NCBI GenBank assembly: GCA_046566095.1
Contig: JBKHXI010000025.1
Coordinates: forward strand, 1 to 5,866
Length of the DNA stretch: 5,866 bases
Reading direction: 5' to 3'
Source: CAMPJU01 sp046566095
GTDB lineage: Bacteria; Pseudomonadota; Gammaproteobacteria; Xanthomonadales; Xanthomonadaceae
Position numbers and translations under genes: made by a program. Shown one piece after another: positions 1 through 3,746 of the stretch. Position 1 is the stretch's first letter. Every line of letters begins with the position of its first letter. The notes below the pieces were generated by a model. The model saw only the letters and a list, made by a program, of their open reading frames with translations. It was not told where the DNA came from and made no database searches.

Positions 1-203
1 CGGGCGGCGAGCGGCGGCTGTCCGCCGAAAGCCGCGAGGCGCTGGCGGACCTGGCCAGGTTCGCCGCCGCGCCGCCGCAGGAAGAGGGCGACCAGGAGGA
101 CGAGGACGCGCTGGCCGAGATCGAGGAGTTCGTTCGGGTGGCCGCGCTGCTGCTGCATGGCGACTGCGTGCTGGCCGCGCGCCATCGGCGCGGGATGCAC
201 TGA
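1..203 (+). CDS. UPF0149 (YgfB/YecA-type) family protein, C-terminal part only
   Basis: Only the last 66 codons lie in the window; the reading frame enters from the left edge (first full codon at base 3) and stops at TGA 201-203. The visible part has an alpha-helical look: a basic/Ala-rich stretch, an acidic linker (EEGDQEDED), then EIEEFVRVAALLLHGDC, which resembles the C-terminal helix of YgfB-type UPF0149 proteins (E-I-x-E-Y-V-R-V-x). These are small cytosolic proteins; the biochemical role is not settled, although the Pseudomonas aeruginosa homologue affects expression of a peptidoglycan amidase and thereby beta-lactam resistance. In many gammaproteobacteria this gene sits directly before pepP, as here. 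The stop overlaps the pepP start by one base, so the two are probably co-transcribed and translationally coupled. The family call rests on the C-terminal motif and the neighbour. Confidence 0.8.
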   Translation, partial: GGERRLSAESREALADLARFAAAPPQEEGDQEDEDALAEIEEFVRVAALLLHGDCVLAARHRRGMH

Positions 204-205
204 TG
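192..205 (+). promoter_or_regulatory. Shine-Dalgarno and TGATG coupling site for pepP
   Basis: GGGA at 192-195 lies inside the last codons of the UPF0149 gene. It is followed by TGATG at 201-205, in which the stop (201-203) and the pepP start (203-205) share one A. This geometry is typical of ribosome re-initiation. The Shine-Dalgarno match is weak, so coupling probably matters for pepP expression. Confidence 0.6.
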
Positions 206-1540
206 GGCCTGGGCACCGGGATCCCGGCCAGCCGCTACGCGCGCCGCCGTCGGCAGCTGATGCGCATGGCCGGCGACGACGCGATCCTGGTGCTGCCGGC
301 CGCGCCCGAGCGGATCCGCAGCCGCGACACCCATCATCCGTACCGGCAGGACTCGGACCTGTGGTACCTGACCGGTTTCCCCGAGCCCGAGGCGGTGCTG
401 GTGCTGGTGCCCGGCCGCGGCGCCGGCGAGTCGATCCTGTTCTGCCGCGAGCGCGATCCCGAGCGCGAGGGCTGGGACGGTCCGCGGGTCGGGCCGGAGG
501 GAGCCGGTGACGTGTATGGCATGGACGATGCCTACCCGGTCGACGACATCGACGAGATCCTGCCGGGCCTGCTGGAAGGCCGCTCGCGCGTCTACTACCA
601 CTTCGGCCGCGACGCCGAGTTCGACCTCAAGCTGATCGGCTGGGTCAACCGGGTGCGCGCGCAGGTGCGGCGCGGGGCGCAGCCGCCGCACGAGTTCCTG
701 GAACTGGGGCACCTGCTCGACGAGATGCGGCTGTTCAAGGACCGCGACGAGCTGGCGCTGATGCGCCGCGCCGCCGCGATCACGGTCCAGGCGCACCAGG
801 CGGCGATGCGCGCGGTGCGGCCGGGGATGCGCGAGTACCAGCTGCAGGCCGAGATCGAGCGCGTGTTCCGCGCCGCCGGGGCGCAGCCGGCCTACGGCAG
901 CATCGTCGGCGCCGGGGCCAACGCCTGCGTGCTGCACTACGTGGCCAACGACGGCCCGGTGCGCGACGGCGATCTGGTGCTGGTCGACGCCGGCGCCGAA
1001 TACCGCGGCTACGCCTGCGACATCACCCGTACCTTCCCCGCCGGCGGGCGCTACTCGAAGGCGCAGCGCGCCCTGCACGACCTGGTCGGGCAGGCCCAGG
1101 CCGCGGCCCTGGCGCAGGCGCGGCCCGGAGTCGCCTACGAGGCCGGCCACGAGGCCGCGGTCGAGGTGCTGACCGAGGGCCTGCTGCGGCTGGGCCTGCT
1201 CAAGGGCCGGCTGGAGAACAACATCGCCCGGGGCAACTACAAGCGCTACTACCGGCACAAGACCGGGCACTGGATCGGGCTGGACGTGCACGACGTCGGC
1301 GAATACCGGCTCGACGGCCATTCGCGCCTGCTCGAGCCGGGCATGGTCTTCACCATCGAGCCGGGCCTGTACGTTCCGCCGGACGACGGCTCGGTGGCGG
1401 CGAAATGGCGCGGCATCGGCGTGCGCACCGAGGACGACGTGCTGGTGACCCGGGACGGGCACGAGATCCTGACCGCGGGCCTGGCGCGCAGCGCCGACGA
1501 GATCGAGGAATTCATGGCCGCTGCACCCGGCCCGGCCTAG
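203..1540 (+). CDS. pepP: Xaa-Pro aminopeptidase (aminopeptidase P), M24 family
   Basis: 445 residues, against about 441 for E. coli PepP. This cytosolic metallopeptidase removes the N-terminal residue from peptides whose second residue is proline. Residues 10-135 form the aminopeptidase P N-terminal domain (PYRQDSDLWYLTGFPEPEAVL, 46-66). Residues about 180-435 form the pita-bread M24 catalytic domain. The five expected metal ligands are visible: D262 (VDAG), D273 (CDITRTF), H356 (HKTGHW), E386 (TIEPGLY) and E410 (RTEDD). The catalytic histidines H245 (VLHY), H352 and H363 (DVHDVG) are also present. The dinuclear site normally holds Mn(II). The ATG at 203 is chosen because the N-terminus aligns with E. 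coli PepP from its start; a weak GGGA (192-195) lies 7 bases upstream and the ATG overlaps the preceding TGA. The next gene on the same strand begins 74 bases downstream. In E. coli pepP is followed by ubiH; here it is not. The enzyme looks intact. Confidence 0.96.
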   Translation: MGLGTGIPASRYARRRRQLMRMAGDDAILVLPAAPERIRSRDTHHPYRQDSDLWYLTGFPEPEAVLVLVPGRGAGESILFCRERDPEREGWDGPRVGPEGAGDVYGMDDAYPVDDIDEILPGLLEGRSRVYYHFGRDAEFDLKLIGWVNRVRAQVRRGAQPPHEFLELGHLLDEMRLFKDRDELALMRRAAAITVQAHQAAMRAVRPGMREYQLQAEIERVFRAAGAQPAYGSIVGAGANACVLHYVANDGPVRDGDLVLVDAGAEYRGYACDITRTFPAGGRYSKAQRALHDLVGQAQAAALAQARPGVAYEAGHEAAVEVLTEGLLRLGLLKGRLENNIARGNYKRYYRHKTGHWIGLDVHDVGEYRLDGHSRLLEPGMVFTIEPGLYVPPDDGSVAAKWRGIGVRTEDDVLVTRDGHEILTAGLARSADEIEEFMAAAPGPA

Positions 1541-1552
1541 CGTGCCGGTACC

Positions 1553-1568
1553 GGGCGCCGGCGCGCCC
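1553..1568 (+). other. Small GC stem-loop between pepP and the terC-like gene
   Basis: GGGCGC (1553-1558) and GCGCCC (1563-1568) form a perfect 6-bp stem with a CGGC loop, 12 bases after the pepP stop. No T-run follows (the next bases are ATCGCCATC), so it is not a canonical intrinsic terminator. It may weaken read-through or protect the 3' end of the upstream message. In DNA this GC-rich, short stems of this kind also arise by chance. Confidence 0.3.
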
Positions 1569-1594
1569 ATCGCCATCCCCCCACCGCCCCCGAG

Positions 1595-1609
1595 CGCGCA
1601 AGCGCGGAG
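1595..1609 (+). promoter_or_regulatory. Ribosome binding site of the terC-like gene, overlapped by a small hairpin
   Basis: GGAG at 1606-1609 lies 5 bases before the ATG at 1615 and fixes that start. The sequence just before it, CGCGCAAGCGCG (1595-1606), can fold into a 4- to 5-bp stem that includes the first G of the Shine-Dalgarno. The ribosome site is clear; whether the hairpin has any regulatory effect is a guess. Confidence 0.55.
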
Positions 1610-1614
1610 TTCAC

Positions 1615-2376
1615 ATGGAATCGCTCGCAAGCCCCGAGATCTGGGTCGCCCTGGCCACCCTCACCGCGCTGGAACTGGTGCTGGGCATCGACAACATCGT
1701 CTTCATCTCGATCCTGGCCGGCAAGCTGCCGCCCGAACAGCGCGACAAGGCGCGCAAGATCGGCATCGCGCTGGCGGCGGTGACGCGCCTGTCGCTGCTG
1801 TTCGCGATCGCCTGGATCATCGGCCTGACCGCGCCCCTGTTCGAGCTGTCCGGCAACGAGTTCTCCTGGCGCGACCTGATCCTGATCGGCGGCGGCCTGT
1901 TCCTGATCGGCAAGGCCACCCACGAGATCCACCAGAAGCTCGAGGGCGCGTCCGAGCACGTGCGGCCGAGCGCCGCGGCGAGCTTCGGCGGGGTGATCGT
2001 GCAGATCCTGCTGCTGGACGTGGTGTTCTCGCTGGACTCGATCATCACCGCGGTCGGCATGGTCGAGCAGCGCTGGGTGATGGTCACCGCGATCCTGATC
2101 TCGATCGCGTTCATGATCGCCTTCGCCAGGCCGATCAGCGAATTCGTGGAGCGGCACCCGACGATCAAGGTGCTGGCGCTCAGCTTCCTGCTCATGATCG
2201 GCCTGGTGCTGATCGCCGACGGTTTCGACGTGCACATCCCGAAGGGCTACATCTACGCGGCGATGGCGTTCTCGGTGTTCGTCGAGCTGATCAACCTGTG
2301 GATCCGCAAGCGCAGCCGCGCCGCGCCGGTGAAGCTGCACGAGAAATACGTGCAGGGGCAGCCGGAAGCGCCCTGA
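1615..2376 (+). CDS. TerC-family integral membrane protein (YgdQ-like)
   Basis: 253 residues, mostly hydrophobic, close in length and sequence pattern to E. coli YgdQ (about 237). Predicted by eye are about seven membrane segments: residues 8-34, 49-72, 87-101, 122-147, 153-172, 185-204 and 211-230. The two family signature motifs with intramembrane acidic residues are intact: ELVLGIDN (20-27) and DVVFSLDS (135-142). FVERHPTIKVLALSF (177-191) and HIPKGYIY (207-214) also match the YgdQ branch. Named for tellurium resistance, TerC proteins have more recently been linked to Mn(II) export (E. coli Alx) and to metalation of secreted enzymes (the Bacillus homologues). The substrate of YgdQ-type members is not established, so a transport role here is inferred from the family. 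The ATG at 1615 has a GGAG 5 bases upstream and gives the expected N-terminus. The gene could be read from the pepP transcript or from a promoter within pepP; no convincing promoter is visible in the 74-base gap. It converges on pepQ. Confidence 0.92.
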   Translation: MESLASPEIWVALATLTALELVLGIDNIVFISILAGKLPPEQRDKARKIGIALAAVTRLSLLFAIAWIIGLTAPLFELSGNEFSWRDLILIGGGLFLIGKATHEIHQKLEGASEHVRPSAAASFGGVIVQILLLDVVFSLDSIITAVGMVEQRWVMVTAILISIAFMIAFARPISEFVERHPTIKVLALSFLLMIGLVLIADGFDVHIPKGYIYAAMAFSVFVELINLWIRKRSRAAPVKLHEKYVQGQPEAP

Positions 2377-2386
2377 GGGTGGGACG

Positions 2387-2420
2387 GCCGCGGCCGGCGG
2401 GAGTTTCAGCCGGCCGCGGC
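2387..2420. terminator. Perfect 12-bp inverted repeat at the terC-like/pepQ convergent junction, probable bidirectional terminator
   Basis: GCCGCGGCCGGC (2387-2398) and GCCGGCCGCGGC (2409-2420) are exact reverse complements with a 10-base loop that contains the pepQ stop codon. The right arm lies in the last four sense codons of pepQ. All 12 pairs are G-C, so the hairpin is very stable in transcripts from either strand. It sits where two convergent genes end 29 bases apart, which suits a shared terminator or 3'-end stabiliser. Against a classical intrinsic terminator, no T-run follows the stem on either strand. Confidence 0.5.
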
Positions 2421-3746
2421 GAACGCGTCGCGGCTCAGGTTCTCTGGCCCGGCGTCGGTGCAGGCCACGTCGTCCTCGATGCGCACGCCGCCGAACGGCC
2501 GGAACCGCGCCACCCGCTCCCAGTCCACGCCCGCGCCCGCGTCCTTGCCCCGGAGTCCGTCGAGCAGCAGGTCGATGAAGTAGATGCCCGGCTCGATGGT
2601 GACCACCATGCCCGACGCCAGGGTCCGGGTCAGGCGCAGGTAGGGGTGGCCCTCGGGCCGGGGGATGGCGCCGCCGCGGTCGGATTCGGCCAGGCCGCCG
2701 ACGTCGTGCACCTGCAGCCCGATCAGGTGGCCGATGCCGTGCGGGAAGAAGGCGCCGCTCACGCCGGTCTCCACCGCGGTTTCCGGTTCGATGCGCAGGA
2801 TGCCGAAGTCGCGCAGGATCCGCGCCATCGCCAAGTGCGCCTCGAGGTGGATGTCGCGGTAGTCGACCCCGGGGCGGACCCGGTCGCACAGCCGGCGCTC
2901 GGCCGCGTCCACGGCCTCGACCAGGGACTGGAACTCGTGCCCGGGGTCGCGCACATGGGTGCGGGTGATGTCGCAGGCGTAGCCGGCGTGGCTGGCGCCG
3001 GCGTCGATCAGGAAGCTGCGCGCCCCGCCCGCCGGCGGCACCCGGTCCCGATCGGTGTAGTGCAGCACCGCGGCGTGCCGGTCGAGCGCGACGATGTTCC
3101 CGTAGGGCAGCTCGTCGGCGTCCTGGCCGGCGGCCTGGCAGTAGGCCAGGTGGATCCCGAACTCGCTGGCGCCGGCGCGGAAGGCGCGCTCGGCGGCGCG
3201 GTGGGCGCGCGCCCCGCGGGCGGTGGCTGCCCGCATCATCGAAATCTCGTATCCGGTCTTGTAAGCGCGGTGGTAGTCCAGGTAGTCGAGCACCGGTCGC
3301 GGGTTGTTCGGCTTCCAGGCGCCGTAGTCGCCGAGCGCGCTCTGCGGTTCGCCGAGGATCGCGCAGCGTGCGGCGGCCTTGGGCAGGTGCTTCGATGCTT
3401 CCCCGGGCTCGCGGATCACCACCACCTCGAAGTGTTCCACCCAGGGCCCGGCCGGGGCCTGGGGTACGGCGTGCCAGTAGTCGACCGGCTGCAGGTAGAG
3501 CACCTTCGGGCGCTGCCCGGGGGTGTGCACCAGCCAGCAGCCGGGGTTGCGGGTGAGCGGCAGCCACGCCTTGAACCAGGGATTGACGGCGTACGGGTAG
3601 TCGCGGTCGTCGAACGCCTGGTAGTGCACGCTGCCGCTGGGCACGACCAGGTGGTCGAAGCCGCCGCGCTGCAGCGCCTGGTCCGCGCGCGACTGCATCG
3701 TGGCCAGGTGTTGCCGGTATAAGATCGCCGGATCGAGGGTATTCAT
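2406..3746 (-). CDS. pepQ: Xaa-Pro dipeptidase (prolidase), M24 family
   Basis: 446 residues, against 443 for E. coli PepQ. This cytosolic prolidase splits Xaa-Pro dipeptides, the last step in recovering proline from peptides. Residues 1-160 are the N-terminal domain (AWLPLTRNPGCWL 60-72, PVDYWH 87-92); residues about 170-440 are the M24 catalytic domain. The five metal ligands are visible: D248 (LIDAG), D259 (CDITRT), H340 (HGIGH), E385 (TIEPGIYF) and E424 (RIEDD). The histidines H229 (VLHY), H336 and H347 (QVHDVGG) are also present. The dinuclear site normally takes Mn(II). Some bacterial prolidases of this branch also hydrolyse organophosphates as a side activity; that cannot be judged here. 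The ATG at 3746 is chosen because MNTLDPAILYRQHLATMQ aligns with the E. coli N-terminus, and AAGG on the minus strand (plus 3754-3757) lies about 7 bases upstream. The same frame is open back to 4073, but that part is low-complexity antisense. The start codon overlaps that of the divergent c-di-GMP gene. Leu9 uses TTA, very rare at this GC content. Confidence 0.96.
   Translation of the reverse strand: MNTLDPAILYRQHLATMQSRADQALQRGGFDHLVVPSGSVHYQAFDDRDYPYAVNPWFKAWLPLTRNPGCWLVHTPGQRPKVLYLQPVDYWHAVPQAPAGPWVEHFEVVVIREPGEASKHLPKAAARCAILGEPQSALGDYGAWKPNNPRPVLDYLDYHRAYKTGYEISMMRAATARGARAHRAAERAFRAGASEFGIHLAYCQAAGQDADELPYGNIVALDRHAAVLHYTDRDRVPPAGGARSFLIDAGASHAGYACDITRTHVRDPGHEFQSLVEAVDAAERRLCDRVRPGVDYRDIHLEAHLAMARILRDFGILRIEPETAVETGVSGAFFPHGIGHLIGLQVHDVGGLAESDRGGAIPRPEGHPYLRLTRTLASGMVVTIEPGIYFIDLLLDGLRGKDAGAGVDWERVARFRPFGGVRIEDDVACTDAGPENLSRDAFAAAG
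3718..3723 (+). promoter_or_regulatory. Candidate -10 box (TATAAG) for the CHASE-GGDEF gene
   Basis: TATAAG matches the sigma-70 -10 consensus in five of six positions and lies 21 bases upstream of the ATG at 3745, inside the 5' end of pepQ. It would give a leader of roughly 15 bases that still contains the Shine-Dalgarno sequence. No good -35 hexamer is visible at 16-19 bases spacing, and there is no extended TG motif, so the call is tentative. The box is created by the TTA-TAC codons of pepQ on the other strand. Confidence 0.3.
3735..3739 (+). promoter_or_regulatory. Shine-Dalgarno of the CHASE-GGDEF gene
   Basis: GAGGG ends 5 bases before the ATG at 3745. It supports that start even though the site lies wholly inside codons 3-4 of pepQ on the opposite strand. 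Confidence 0.6.

Noticed and set aside
1405..1614. N-terminal extension of the terC-like gene into pepP
   Set aside because: The extension is Arg/Pro/Gly-rich, lies in another frame of pepP, and the family N-terminus begins at 1615 behind a good GGAG.
1541..1614. yybP-ykoY manganese riboswitch upstream of the terC-like gene
   Set aside because: The gap is only 74 bases and the conserved loops of that riboswitch are not present.
1537..3567. Long minus-strand reading frame of 676 codons antisense to the terC-like gene and running through pepQ in another frame
   Set aside because: It is Arg/Pro/Ala/Gly-rich with no recognisable domain, and it crosses two well-supported genes. Long open shadow frames are expected in DNA of this GC content.
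1542..3722. Plus-strand reading frame of 726 codons covering the terC-like gene out of frame and antisense to pepQ
   Set aside because: Same cause; the composition is that of a shadow frame and both real genes have conserved catalytic or membrane motifs.
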